Shown here: piece by piece, positions 1-8,364 of the stretch | How the letters are laid out: the number at the start of each line of letters is the position of its first letter | How positions within the stretch are numbered: position 1 is the first letter of the stretch | DNA from: Candidatus Babeliales bacterium | GTDB taxonomy: Bacteria; Babelota; Babeliae; Babelales; Vermiphilaceae | DNA: 49,306 nucleotides | Reading direction: 5' to 3' | NCBI GenBank assembly: GCA_035455925.1 | Contig: DATIEE010000002.1 | Coordinates: 1 to 49,306, forward strand | Program-made: the position numbers and the translations under genes | The notes under the pieces: model-generated | The model's database searches: none | What the model saw: the letters and a program-made list of their open reading frames with translations, nothing else | What the model was told of the DNA's origin: nothing

Positions 1-2
1 CG

Positions 3-434
3 GAATCTCAACCAACCCCTAGCTTATGGACAGTTATGTATAATTTATTACCACAAATATTTATAAAAAGTTTTTCTACTGGATCAGAAATGGGAATTGG
101 TGCTGCTACCAAAACAATAATTAAGCAATTTATGCAAAAAAAACAACTAGAAACTTTCATTGAAACATCGAAACAAGAACTAGAACATAGCAAAGAATTT
201 TTACTAACAGAAGAAGGCCAACGACAAGCTTCAAAATATCCCGGAATACATAAAGCTATCGAACAAGAAGAAACAAAACTTAAACACCAAGAATTACAAA
301 AACCATCAGTGTCATTTATATTTAGCACAGCTGCTTCAACTGCACTGATTTATACCGCAAGTACCATGATGGGAGAATTTGCTAAAATTGGTTTAAACAT
401 CGCCCTGCAAATCCTTGTACCACAAAAACAGTAA
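3..434 (+). CDS. C-terminal part of an unrecognised protein, cut by the window edge
   Basis: The reading frame is open from base 3, with no stop before the first ATG at 36, so the true start probably lies outside the window; a start at 36 would give 132 residues. The visible part has a charged helical middle rich in Glu, Lys and Gln that looks coiled-coil-like, then a hydrophobic stretch near the C-terminus (about residues 92-125 counted from the ATG at 36) that could be a membrane segment, and it ends in a short basic tail. It faces tsaD, whose stop is 12 bases away on the other strand. No family is recognised. An exported or membrane-bound protein like the other orphans here is possible, but the N-terminus is needed to tell. 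Confidence 0.6.
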   Translation, partial: ESQPTPSLWTVMYNLLPQIFIKSFSTGSEMGIGAATKTIIKQFMQKKQLETFIETSKQELEHSKEFLLTEEGQRQASKYPGIHKAIEQEETKLKHQELQKPSVSFIFSTAASTALIYTASTMMGEFAKIGLNIALQILVPQKQ

Positions 435-446
435 AAAACCTATGCA

Positions 447-1481
447 TTATTCATTAATATCAAGTGTAAAATCTGCAAATAAGCCTTGTTGCGCTTTATA
501 ATTACCAACAAAAGCTATCATTGCTGCATTATCTGTGCAATAATCACGCGATGGATGGAAAAAAGGAATGGCATGCGCTACAGAAAATACACGTAGTCGT
601 TCAACAATGTATTTGTTACATGCAACACCACCAACAAAAGTAATTGCTTTCACATAGGGATAGGCCTGCAAAGCAAGTCCAAGCTTTTGTTCAAAAATAT
701 CCGCAATACAAACAAGTAGAGAGCTCGCAACTTCTTTTTTAAATTGTTCATTCTCTCCTTGTAAAAATGTTTTAGTTGATAAACTATAAGCGTTTTTTTT
801 AACTAAATCATATAAAACAGCAGTTTTCAATCCAGAAAAACTAAAATCTAATGTTTTATGCCTACTACGCGGATAATAATAGAAATCTTTAAAATCAACT
901 TCCCGTGCCAGTCTTTCAATAACAGGTCCGCCCGGATACGGCAAGTTCATTAATTTTGCAATTTTATCAAAAGCTTCACCAGCAGCATCATCCTGCGTTT
1001 CTCCAAGCACCTGGTAATCACCAAAATTTTTTATAAGATATAATGATGTATGGCCTCCCGACGCGGTTAAGCACAAATAAGGGAACGGAATGTCATATTC
1101 TATACATGCTGAAAATGCATGCCCTTCCAAATGATTTATACCAATTAATTTTTTATTTTTTGACCACGCTAATGCTTTTGCAAAGCAAATACCTACAAGA
1201 AGTGAACCAGGAAGACCTGGTTTATTAGTAACTGCAACAACATCTATATCATCTAATGTTATCTGCGCCCTCTGAATTGCTTCATATACAATAGGACTTA
1301 TTTTTTCTAATTGTGATCGTGAAGCAAGTTCTGGCACAACACCACCAAAATTTTTATGTAAATCTATTTGTGAATAAAGCGTACTAGAAATCAACCCTCG
1401 TTCACTATGATAAATGGCTGCCGCAGTTTCATCACAAGATGTTTCAATACCGAGTGTTACTATAGGCAATTTCATGGCCAT
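447..1481 (-). CDS. tsaD: TsaD, tRNA N6-threonylcarbamoyladenosine transferase subunit
   Basis: This is the catalytic subunit (Kae1/OSGEP/YgjD family) that moves the threonylcarbamoyl group to A37 of tRNAs reading ANN codons, in the cytoplasm with TsaB and TsaE. The 344 residues match the family length. The N-terminal ETSCDETAAA segment, the metal-binding HLEGH motif (His117 and His121), SGGHTSLY at about 141-148 and the C-terminal CTDNAAMIA segment are all present. The ATG at 1481 overlaps the stop of the upstream secreted-protein gene by one base (TAATG), so the two are probably translationally coupled; a second in-frame ATG two codons on (1475) is an alternative start. TsaB and TsaE are not in this window. 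Confidence 0.96.
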   Translation of the reverse strand: MAMKLPIVTLGIETSCDETAAAIYHSERGLISSTLYSQIDLHKNFGGVVPELASRSQLEKISPIVYEAIQRAQITLDDIDVVAVTNKPGLPGSLLVGICFAKALAWSKNKKLIGINHLEGHAFSACIEYDIPFPYLCLTASGGHTSLYLIKNFGDYQVLGETQDDAAGEAFDKIAKLMNLPYPGGPVIERLAREVDFKDFYYYPRSRHKTLDFSFSGLKTAVLYDLVKKNAYSLSTKTFLQGENEQFKKEVASSLLVCIADIFEQKLGLALQAYPYVKAITFVGGVACNKYIVERLRVFSVAHAIPFFHPSRDYCTDNAAMIAFVGNYKAQQGLFADFTLDINE

Positions 1482-2167
1482 TAAACTACTTGATCCATAA
1501 TAAGAATTCGTTTTTTATCAGGAGCAACTTGCGTCTGGCGATGCATAGGTTTATGAAATATTCTTGAATCTAATGCAGTAAGCTCTAATTTAATCAGAGC
1601 TTCTTCAATTATTTCTTTTGCCTCTTCTCCTCCAATGATTGCATTATTAATAAATAATGTTGGTATCTCCACAGCAGAACCACCTTTAAAATCAGTTATC
1701 CATTCAGGATAACATTCAATAATGATCGCCCTATCAGGTATTTGTCTATTTTCAGGGAGTTTTTTTTCTGCTATAACCCAAATATTATTAATAAAATCAA
1801 TACTATAATATACATAAGGAATATCTATATCTATTTTTAAATAATCCGGAGTATTTGGAATCTCAAGGCCATTTGGAAATTTTTTTGGTTGAGAATCAAT
1901 TTTAGCATACATAATGAGTACGTCAAAATGAAATTGATCATTGGCCTTAGGAATTTCAAACGTTATTTTTGATGCATAGGTCTCATGAAGAGTAGTTTTT
2001 ATTTCAGTTCCTGCGCAATTAATATTAATTGGCCTTAGTGTTGAATCTTTACTAAATTGAATGGTACCCATAAGTAATGATGGGGCAGCAAAAACAGAGG
2101 ATCCGGTTGAAATAATAGAAAAAATGAGAGATACTATGTGATAGGATGTTGTTTTTATTTTCTTCAT
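1481..2167 (-). CDS. Secreted protein of unknown function
   Basis: A 228-residue protein with a classical signal peptide: basic MKKIK start, hydrophobic core at about residues 10-24 and a probable cleavage after VFA (residue 27). The mature part is mixed alpha/beta with alternating hydrophobic residues, two Cys (near residues 51 and 151), and a Glu-rich helix before a basic C-terminal tail. No catalytic motif is recognised. It is transcribed ahead of tsaD and its TAA overlaps the tsaD ATG by one base, so the housekeeping gene is translated behind an orphan exported protein. Function is unknown; an envelope or secreted protein specific to this lineage is the likeliest class. Confidence 0.75.
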   Translation of the reverse strand: MKKIKTTSYHIVSLIFSIISTGSSVFAAPSLLMGTIQFSKDSTLRPININCAGTEIKTTLHETYASKITFEIPKANDQFHFDVLIMYAKIDSQPKKFPNGLEIPNTPDYLKIDIDIPYVYYSIDFINNIWVIAEKKLPENRQIPDRAIIIECYPEWITDFKGGSAVEIPTLFINNAIIGGEEAKEIIEEALIKLELTALDSRIFHKPMHRQTQVAPDKKRILIMDQVV

Positions 2168-2291
2168 ACTATACCTATTGATTTATTATTTATTAAAAAT
2201 ATGTCCTTATAATCATCATTAAGAATAACTAAAAGATTGCTTAATTTCAAATAATATGCACCTTTTCTCTCGTAATTTAAAGGGTTTTTTT

Positions 2292-2771
2292 ATGATATTT
2301 ACAAAACTTAAATTATTAGCGGAGCGATTAGTGGCTCAGGAACAATCTCCCCATAAACTTGCGTTAACATGTGCACTAGGGGTATTTGTTGGTATTTCGC
2401 CGCTAATTGGCTTACATACCATCATGACATTATTATTTGGCTGGATTTTTGCATTAAATATCCCCACTATTTTTGCCATTTCAGTGCTCATTAATAATCC
2501 TTGGACTATGGTACCTGTTTATTCTATTGATCACTTCTTTGGTAGATGGTTATTCTCAACACTAAATATAGATTATGTAAATTTGGATCCTACATGGATA
2601 GAATCATGCAATCTTTTTTTAAAAGAGCATACTGGCGTTACAGGATTATCATTATCAGCATTTTTGATCGGAGGCAATGTACTCGCTTTAGCTGTCAGCT
2701 GCATATTATACCCATGCATGAAACGCATGTTTACCATTTATTTATCACAAAAATTATTACCTACACGATAG
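2292..2771 (+). CDS. DUF2062 family membrane protein
   Basis: The segment from SPHKLALTCALGVFVG through LIGLHT to INNPWTMVPVY is characteristic of DUF2062, a small integral-membrane family of unknown biochemical role that is often near glycosyltransferases or envelope genes. Three to four hydrophobic segments are visible, with a basic C-terminus. I prefer the ATG at 2292 (159 residues) because AAAGGG lies 7 bases upstream at 2279-2284; an earlier in-frame ATG at 2256 would add 12 residues without a clear ribosome-binding site. smpB begins 7 bases after the stop, so the two are probably co-transcribed. Confidence 0.85.
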   Translation: MIFTKLKLLAERLVAQEQSPHKLALTCALGVFVGISPLIGLHTIMTLLFGWIFALNIPTIFAISVLINNPWTMVPVYSIDHFFGRWLFSTLNIDYVNLDPTWIESCNLFLKEHTGVTGLSLSAFLIGGNVLALAVSCILYPCMKRMFTIYLSQKLLPTR

Positions 2772-2778
2772 TACTTGA

Positions 2779-3231
2779 ATGAAATTAATAGCTCAAAATA
2801 AAAAAGCATATCATGATTACGATATATCAGAAAAAATTGAAGCTGGCATCGTATTAACTGGCGATGAAGTGAAATCACTACGCGCTGGGCAAGTTTCACT
2901 TATTGGCTCCTTTGCTGCAATTCGTAATGGTGAAATGACATTAGTCAATTGTCGTATTGCACCCTATGCAAAAGCTTATATTAAGGACGAAGAAGCTGCG
3001 ATACGCAGTCGTATTCTTTTACTTCATAAACGTCAAATTTTACGTCTTTTGGGCGAAATTGCTCAAAAAGGTGTTACCGTAGTACCATTATCTATCTATT
3101 TTACTGATAAAAGTAAAATTAAATTAGAATTAGGTATTGCAAAACATAAGAAAGCACCTAGTAAGAAAAAAGAACTTAAAGAACGTGATATTAAGCGAGA
3201 AACTGATCGAGCCTTAAAAGCGAATAGATAA
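2779..3231 (+). CDS. smpB: SmpB, SsrA-binding protein
   Basis: SmpB binds the tRNA-like domain of tmRNA and takes it to stalled ribosomes for trans-translation. The 150 residues are full length for the family: the N-terminal NKKAYHDYDISEKIEAGI segment, the GDEVKSLRAG strand and the C-terminal basic tail (KKKELKERDIKRE), which in known SmpB enters the decoding centre, are all present. It follows the DUF2062 gene closely and lies 72 bases before the tmRNA gene, so both parts of the rescue system are adjacent, an arrangement common in bacteria. The tmRNA has its own promoter in the gap. Confidence 0.97.
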   Translation: MKLIAQNKKAYHDYDISEKIEAGIVLTGDEVKSLRAGQVSLIGSFAAIRNGEMTLVNCRIAPYAKAYIKDEEAAIRSRILLLHKRQILRLLGEIAQKGVTVVPLSIYFTDKSKIKLELGIAKHKKAPSKKKELKERDIKRETDRALKANR

Positions 3232-3240
3232 TACTAAGTA

Positions 3241-3269
3241 TTGACAATATACGCTCTATTGGTTACTAT
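3241..3269 (+). promoter_or_regulatory. Sigma70-type promoter of the tmRNA gene
   Basis: A perfect -35 box TTGACA (3241-3246), a 17-base spacer and a -10 box TACTAT (3264-3269) lie 33 bases before the mature tmRNA 5' end. The same layout recurs before the initiator tRNA and the amino-acid importer, which supports a real housekeeping consensus. Transcription would start near 3276, leaving a short 5' leader to be trimmed by RNase P. Confidence 0.75.
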
Positions 3270-3302
3270 TTGAATAATAGATTTATGATCTTTGAAAAGT
3301 TT

Positions 3303-3681
3303 GGGGGCGTACTGGCTTCGACGTGTTGTTGATCGCTTTGAGGGCATGCCGAGCGTTGATTAAGTGCTCGTAAAACAATTAATCAAAAAACAATAAATGG
3401 CAATTCTAATGAATTCGCTATGGCTGCTCCTTCTGCTTACGCAGTAGCGTAGTCATCTTATTGAGTTAACGTGTCTATCAGTTAAATCAATACGTATAAT
3501 AAAAAGATAGGACTATCGAGTAAGGTTGAACGGTTTAGTAGCTCGTAATAGTATCACAAGCAGTCTTATATAACAGGCTGTGTTTTTGAGGCATTATATA
3601 AAGTATAATCAAAAAATAAGCATGTAGTTCTTGGAGTTATTTGTAATGCGGACATGGGTTCGATTCCCATCGCCTCCACCA
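3303..3681 (+). ncRNA. ssrA: tmRNA (SsrA)
   Basis: The 5' end GGGGGCGTACTGGCTTCGAC and the 3' end, a T-arm with GGGTTCGATTCCC followed by CGCCTCCACCA, are diagnostic. The first seven bases pair with the seven before the discriminator A at 3678 (one G-U), and CCA is encoded at 3679-3681. It is a one-piece form. The tag frame ends at TAG 3450-3452; the last codons read AAPSAYAVA, a hydrophobic ending like the degradation tags of other bacteria. The resume codon is uncertain; GGC at 3399-3401 would give a 17-residue tag. The partner gene smpB is immediately upstream. Confidence 0.97.
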
Positions 3682-3794
3682 TTTAAAAATGATCCTTTAT
3701 TTTTAGAAGTTCGAAGAAGGATCACGCAGTTCAAAGCTGTAGCTTTTCGTCATTCTTCAGACTCACATTAGAAAAAATACACTTTAGAATATCT

Positions 3795-3995
3795 CTATTT
3801 TTCATCAAAAGCACTATCTACATCTCTTAAGTCAGCATCTGATTTAATAAAACCAAAATTCTACCACGATTTTCAAAAAAAAGAACTCGCTCTTCATTTT
3901 ACTAGTTTTTTAAGTTCTATATTTACTTTTTATCTAAATCAAAGGTCTTCCAAAATCATCAGTGACACATTAAACACTACGCACACAATGCTATT
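3795..3995 (-). pseudogene. Probable decayed coding remnant after the tmRNA gene
   Basis: The 346 bases between tmRNA and the next gene hold no intact ORF. On the minus strand, short stretches with protein-like composition appear in different frames: one of about 22 residues ending at the TAG at 3795-3797 (reading NFGFIKSDADLRDVDSAFDEK), another just upstream in a different frame (reading NEERVLFFENRGR), and further up a piece with TDDFGRP. Joining them needs at least one frameshift and several stop-codon reversals. This looks like an eroded gene, but the reading is by eye and no parent family is recognised; chance cannot be excluded. The rest of the gap (3682-3794 and 3996-4027) shows nothing clear. 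Confidence 0.35.
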
Positions 3996-4027
3996 TAAAA
4001 TTATCAATTTTCTTTTTGTAAGGTTTA

Positions 4028-5047
4028 TTAAAAAACTTTATTTATCACAGGACACACAGAAGTTAACTTAAAAATTATTTTATTCACAATATCCATCACC
4101 CCAAATGGTATTTTATTGTAACGATGCGCCACTTCAATGCATAGAGCAACAATGCTAACTGCACCAAAAAGAGTATGCAAAATGGACATTTTTTGTTCTG
4201 GTTGTTTTGAACCTTTTTTAGTGCACTTCTCAATTTCGTCTACATTTATAGGTGACTTTGGGATTGTAGATGGTGTATGTATTACTGGTGCATATTTATT
4301 TGTTTTTACTGAATTTATAGAGTCTATAGCATTCAGACAAAGAACCTCATCTACGTTTTGTAGCTTTTTAATAGTATATAAAATTCTAGAACCATCCTGA
4401 CCAAGCGCAATTATTTTTGGCTGTTCCATATTTTTTAAAAAATTTTGAAGATTGGTTAATTCTTTACTATAATTTATTTGCATTAATGCCGTATCATTAT
4501 TTTTTTGTAAATAATATTTATCATTGCAGACTACTATTGTACATTCATATTCATGATTTATTCGAAAACTTCCTTTTAATTGTAATCCATCATTTACTGT
4601 ATCATAACTATAAGAAAATATTTCTCTACTGCTATTATCGTGCATAGATATTATTTTTAGCTTACCTTTATATCTACTATTATTTAATTGCTCATAAAAA
4701 GAATTATTATCTAAAACAAAAAAATTCAAACCTATGGATTCACCAGAAAAAGTAAAACCTAAAGGCCCTTCTTCACTATCGCTTTCAGAGTTATTAGGAG
4801 TATAATAATCTGATTTTACAAAATTATTTGTATTACTTATATTGTTTTCTTTCATAATTGACTTTTTATCACCAGAAGCACAATACTCATTAAAACTGTT
4901 AAATTGTTCGTGATAATTTTTATACAACTTGATTCGTTCACGAGAAACAATTCGACGCCTTGCCTCGGGAAAGTCCATTCCACTAAATTCATAGGTTATA
5001 ACAAGAAATGCATATATAAATAATTTTATAAAAATTTGTTTTTTCAT
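4028..5047 (-). CDS. Secreted protein with C-terminal membrane segment, unknown function
   Basis: A 339-residue protein with an N-terminal signal peptide (MKKQIF, then a hydrophobic core to about residue 18) and a second hydrophobic segment at about residues 286-306, followed by a C-terminal tail of about 33 residues. The body is polar, with many Asn, Ser and Lys, and short alternating-hydrophobic strands. The layout of an exported body with a C-terminal anchor resembles the joined product of 22601 and 23614. No enzyme motif is seen. It is single, 58 bases downstream of the glycosyltransferase gene, with an AT-only stretch in between. A surface or host-directed protein is possible but unproven. 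Confidence 0.7.
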   Translation of the reverse strand: MKKQIFIKLFIYAFLVITYEFSGMDFPEARRRIVSRERIKLYKNYHEQFNSFNEYCASGDKKSIMKENNISNTNNFVKSDYYTPNNSESDSEEGPLGFTFSGESIGLNFFVLDNNSFYEQLNNSRYKGKLKIISMHDNSSREIFSYSYDTVNDGLQLKGSFRINHEYECTIVVCNDKYYLQKNNDTALMQINYSKELTNLQNFLKNMEQPKIIALGQDGSRILYTIKKLQNVDEVLCLNAIDSINSVKTNKYAPVIHTPSTIPKSPINVDEIEKCTKKGSKQPEQKMSILHTLFGAVSIVALCIEVAHRYNKIPFGVMDIVNKIIFKLTSVCPVINKVF

Positions 5048-5105
5048 ATCATTTTGTAACTGTAAAACTTAACTTCAAATGTCACTTTATTATTATATTA
5101 TTATA

Positions 5106-6236
5106 TTAATATAATATATCCTGATAAAAATTAATAATTTTTTTAATGATATTATGAGAATGATATTTTTGCGCAGTAGTGCATGCACCCTCTCTCAGCT
5201 GGTGATACAATGTCGGATTAGACAAAGTGTTTATGATTGTTATAGCTGCATGTTGTTCATCAGTAACAATAAAACCATTTACTCCATTAATAATAATATC
5301 TTGTTGCCCAGGACCATCGAGGGCTATTACTGGTAATCCTTGTGACATTGCCTCAGCCAAAACAATTCCTTGCGTATCTGTTTGTGAGGGGAAAATAAAA
5401 AAATCCGCGTTGCGATACAGAAGTAATAAATCATCAATAGGTGGTTTGTGGATAAAGCGTACACGATCTGGAGATAAACATACTATATCAAATGCATACT
5501 GTTTTATTTTTTTATAATCAATGCCATAGCCAACAAGAGTAAGATTAAATTCCTCTGGAAGCAGTTTAAAAACATCAAAAACAAAAGGTATATTTTTTTC
5601 TGGAACAAATCTACTAACAACTAAAAGTTCATATGGTTTTTTTGTATATAAAGAATCATTTACTTTATCCTGTGTAAAAAAAACGGAACGTAATGCACTC
5701 GGAATAACTATAATAGGAGTAGTTATGCGTTGCTCACTAAGAAATTTTTTAACAGCACTACTTGGTGCAATAATACCATCAACTAATTTGCAAAATCGCA
5801 CAACTGTTAATTGTATCAGTGGTTTTATACATACTTTTGGTAGCGGTATATAATGTGCATATTGCTCATAAAGAGTATGATAGGTAAAAATACAGGGAAT
5901 TCCATAACTTCGTGCAGCATGTAAGGCACTAACACCTAATAAAAAAGGATGATGCACATGTATAATATCGGGACAATATTTCTTACATAATTCTATGATA
6001 GCTCGCATTGGTCGCCATGGAATTGCCATATGATTTTTTTTATACATAAATTTAATGGGGCATGTAACACGAATAACATAATCTGGATCATTATGTTGAT
6101 GAGTATCTAAAAAATCGAGCGTAATAATAAAAACTTCATGTCCTTGCGATCGCAATGCATCAGTAGTTGCAATAATTGAACTAATAACACCACCGGAATA
6201 AGGAGTATAACTGTTAGTTACAAAAAATATGCGCAT
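5106..6236 (-). CDS. GT4-family glycosyltransferase
   Basis: A retaining, GT-B fold glycosyltransferase of 376 residues. The N-terminal domain has the acceptor-side motif YSGGV (13-17) and the HVHHPF and FTYHT strands (93-98 and 117-121). The C-terminal domain has VSRFVPEKN at about 207-215 and the nucleotide-sugar motif at 284-303. The usual E-x7-E pair appears as Asp287 and Glu295, a conservative change of the first Glu. It resembles enzymes that glycosylate diacylglycerol or phosphatidylinositol, so lipid glycosylation is possible, but the acceptor cannot be told from sequence. It starts 9 bases after the aldolase gene and probably shares a transcript with it and the VKOR gene. Confidence 0.9.
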   Translation of the reverse strand: MRIFFVTNSYTPYSGGVISSIIATTDALRSQGHEVFIITLDFLDTHQHNDPDYVIRVTCPIKFMYKKNHMAIPWRPMRAIIELCKKYCPDIIHVHHPFLLGVSALHAARSYGIPCIFTYHTLYEQYAHYIPLPKVCIKPLIQLTVVRFCKLVDGIIAPSSAVKKFLSEQRITTPIIVIPSALRSVFFTQDKVNDSLYTKKPYELLVVSRFVPEKNIPFVFDVFKLLPEEFNLTLVGYGIDYKKIKQYAFDIVCLSPDRVRFIHKPPIDDLLLLYRNADFFIFPSQTDTQGIVLAEAMSQGLPVIALDGPGQQDIIINGVNGFIVTDEQHAAITIINTLSNPTLYHQLREGACTTAQKYHSHNIIKKIINFYQDILY

Positions 6237-6245
6237 GATATATAT

Positions 6246-6905
6246 TTATGGAAAGTGTGTGATATTTAATTTATTCCAATCAGCTAAAAATTGTACCATC
6301 CCTTTATCAGTTAACTCATGCTTAACTGATTGTTCAAATACAGCAATTGGCACTGTTGCTATATCAGCACCCGCCACAATAACCTGTTCAAAATGGGTAA
6401 CATCTCTAATTGATGCAGCGAGTAGTTGTGTTTCAAATCCGTACCAATCAAGCATATGACGCAATTGTTTAACCAATCCTAAACCATTTTCACCATGATC
6501 ATCTAATCTACCAATAAATGGAGAAATATAATCTACTCCTAATTTTGCCATCATGAGTCCCTGTGCAAGAGAAAAAAGCAACGTAATATTAAGAGAAATT
6601 CCTTCTGCAACAAGTTTCTTAATAATATGATAATAACGTGCATGACAAGGAATTTTTACAACTATATTTTCTGATAATGCGGCAATTTTATGTGCCTGCA
6701 TATATACATCTTCTGGTTCTGTTTCAACCACTTCAACGCTAATTACACCTAATGGCAGAAATTCACAAATGGCAAGAACTACTTTAGTAGGATCATTACC
6801 TTCCTTGCTTAAATGCGTAGGATTAGTGGTAACACCATCGATTAATCCAGTTTGAGCCCATTGCTGTATGAACTCAGTATTAGCAGTATCCAAAAATATT
6901 TTCAT
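6246..6905 (-). CDS. fsa: Fructose-6-phosphate aldolase / TalC-type transaldolase
   Basis: A member of the short transaldolase family, either cleaving fructose 6-phosphate or acting as transaldolase in the pentose-phosphate pathway. From the ATG at 6905 the protein begins MKIFLDTAN, exactly as the family does, and is 219 residues long. The TTNPT motif lies at 26-30 and the Schiff-base Lys is Lys84 in VVKIP. FsaA-like and true transaldolase activity cannot be separated by eye. An earlier in-frame ATG at 6941 overlaps the stop of the VKOR gene (ATGA) and would add 12 residues not found in the family; it may serve translational coupling. The glycosyltransferase gene follows after 9 bases. Confidence 0.88.
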   Translation of the reverse strand: MKIFLDTANTEFIQQWAQTGLIDGVTTNPTHLSKEGNDPTKVVLAICEFLPLGVISVEVVETEPEDVYMQAHKIAALSENIVVKIPCHARYYHIIKKLVAEGISLNITLLFSLAQGLMMAKLGVDYISPFIGRLDDHGENGLGLVKQLRHMLDWYGFETQLLAASIRDVTHFEQVIVAGADIATVPIAVFEQSVKHELTDKGMVQFLADWNKLNITHFP

Positions 6906-6937
6906 ACAACCAAGAATATCCTTCCGTAATAAAAGTA

Positions 6938-7327
6938 TCAAGAAAAATAAGATACTGTCAGAAGTGCTATATTAACAATATAAAGTGACGTACAGATCAA
7001 ACAAAATGATCTAATTTTAAAATATAAAATATAAGCAAAGATAACTGAAACTATCACTCCTGCACATGATGTTATAAATAGCATAGTTTTTAATTGTAAT
7101 ATAGCCATTATAATAATTGCGCAATAATATAATGCTGAAGCCCAAATATTTGAAATACCTAACATGGCAGCATATGAACTCAACAATGGACGAGTACACG
7201 ATATTTTATCAGAAATATCGCATGCAGCTTTGTAGTTGATATCTTGTTTAAGTTTACGCTCAACGAATATACCATATACAGAAATGACAAGCCCAATTAT
7301 TCCAATAATTATTATCATAAAAATCAA
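6938..7327 (-). CDS. VKOR-family membrane thiol oxidoreductase
   Basis: A 129-residue membrane protein with about four hydrophobic helices and the four Cys pattern of the vitamin K epoxide reductase family: a loop pair Cys36 and Cys44 and a CLIC active-site motif (Cys108, Cys111), with the Ser-Tyr-Ala segment after the loop pair. Bacterial VKORs pass electrons from a DsbA-like thioredoxin to quinone, so it probably replaces DsbB in making disulfides in exported proteins. No DsbA partner is in the window and no thioredoxin domain is fused, unlike in many homologues. It overlaps the alternative start of the aldolase gene by 4 bases and heads the VKOR, aldolase, glycosyltransferase set. Confidence 0.85.
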   Translation of the reverse strand: MIFMIIIIGIIGLVISVYGIFVERKLKQDINYKAACDISDKISCTRPLLSSYAAMLGISNIWASALYYCAIIIMAILQLKTMLFITSCAGVIVSVIFAYILYFKIRSFCLICTSLYIVNIALLTVSYFS

Positions 7328-7428
7328 TCCTATTTTAAGTAATAATAATGATTATATATTAGATTGTACTATACATCAGAGTGAATGACTTTTTGCAACA
7401 AAATGTACTATAAAATTTATTATTTCAA

Positions 7429-8364
7429 TTACTCTAGCATGGTATTAATTTTATCACGTGCCTTTTTTAATATTACAATATGTTGTTGTATATCATGCCA
7501 CACATCACCAATTGTACTTATTCGATTTTTAACATTAGCAATCGTATATTTTTGCGAACTCATCCCTGAAGATAATAATTCTTGCCAGGTAACAGGCATA
7601 GCAACAGGAGCCTTTTCACGCGCACGTACTGCATAAGGCGCAACAACAGTAGAACCAAATCCATTACGCAACCAATCAATAAATACTCGATTGCCACGAT
7701 CAGATTTATGAATATCTATTGTTACCAAATCTGGATAATATTGAGCAAGTAAAAATGCAACATTATACGCAAAATCACGCGTATCATCAAAGGTATGCAC
7801 TCGCTTGAGGGGCACAACTATATGAGCTCCACGTGATCCTGTTAGCATACAAAAGGAAGGCAAACTACAATCATCAAGTATTTTTTTTAATTTTTTTGCG
7901 GCACGTTGGACATATTTAAAAGATAAAGCATCTGCAGGATCCAAATCAAAAATCATTCGATCAGGTTTTTCAAGATTATCAATACGATTTAACCATACAT
8001 GAGGAGTAATACAGCCTTGATTTGCCAAATATATCAACGTTGCAGGTTTATCAATCACAACATAGTTAACTATTCCACCTTCCTGTTTTGGTATAGCTAC
8101 GCGAGTAATCCATGAAGGAAAATAATCACCTGCATCTTTTTGAAAAAAACCTTCATGATCTATACCGCTTGGAAATCGCTGCATTGATATCGGACGATTT
8201 TTAACATGAGGCAACATAATAGGAGCTATAAAATCATAATAACGTATTAAATCATTTTTTGTTATGGCTGATATACCAAACAATATTTTGTCGCTATTAC
8301 TAATCTCAATAATGTAGCGACCACTCTTTAACTTCATTTTTTTTGAATTATTTTTTAGATCCAA
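7429..8364 (-). CDS. LigD-type DNA/RNA polymerase domain protein (archaeo-eukaryotic primase fold)
   Basis: A stand-alone polymerase domain like that of the end-joining ligase LigD. The two metal-binding Asp of FDLDPAD (Asp140, Asp142), the GSRGAHIVVPL segment and the RVFIDWLRN strand with the third acidic residue are present, so it looks active. In known systems it fills gaps with a preference for ribonucleotides during non-homologous end joining. The start is uncertain: TTG at 8364, inside the end of the phosphoesterase gene, or ATG at 8337. It overlaps the phosphoesterase gene by 17 bases if TTG is used. Loss of one A from the A6 run at the junction would fuse the two frames. No ligase domain or Ku gene is visible here. 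Confidence 0.9.
   Translation of the reverse strand: MDLKNNSKKMKLKSGRYIIEISNSDKILFGISAITKNDLIRYYDFIAPIMLPHVKNRPISMQRFPSGIDHEGFFQKDAGDYFPSWITRVAIPKQEGGIVNYVVIDKPATLIYLANQGCITPHVWLNRIDNLEKPDRMIFDLDPADALSFKYVQRAAKKLKKILDDCSLPSFCMLTGSRGAHIVVPLKRVHTFDDTRDFAYNVAFLLAQYYPDLVTIDIHKSDRGNRVFIDWLRNGFGSTVVAPYAVRAREKAPVAMPVTWQELLSSGMSSQKYTIANVKNRISTIGDVWHDIQQHIVILKKARDKINTMLE

Noticed and set aside
3690-3724. TGATCCTT...AAGGATCA hairpin after the tmRNA
   Set aside because: Long 19-base loop and no T run, so not a convincing terminator.
5085-5120. ATTATTATATTA-type tract between genes
   Set aside because: Simple AT-rich low-complexity sequence with no clear structure or box.
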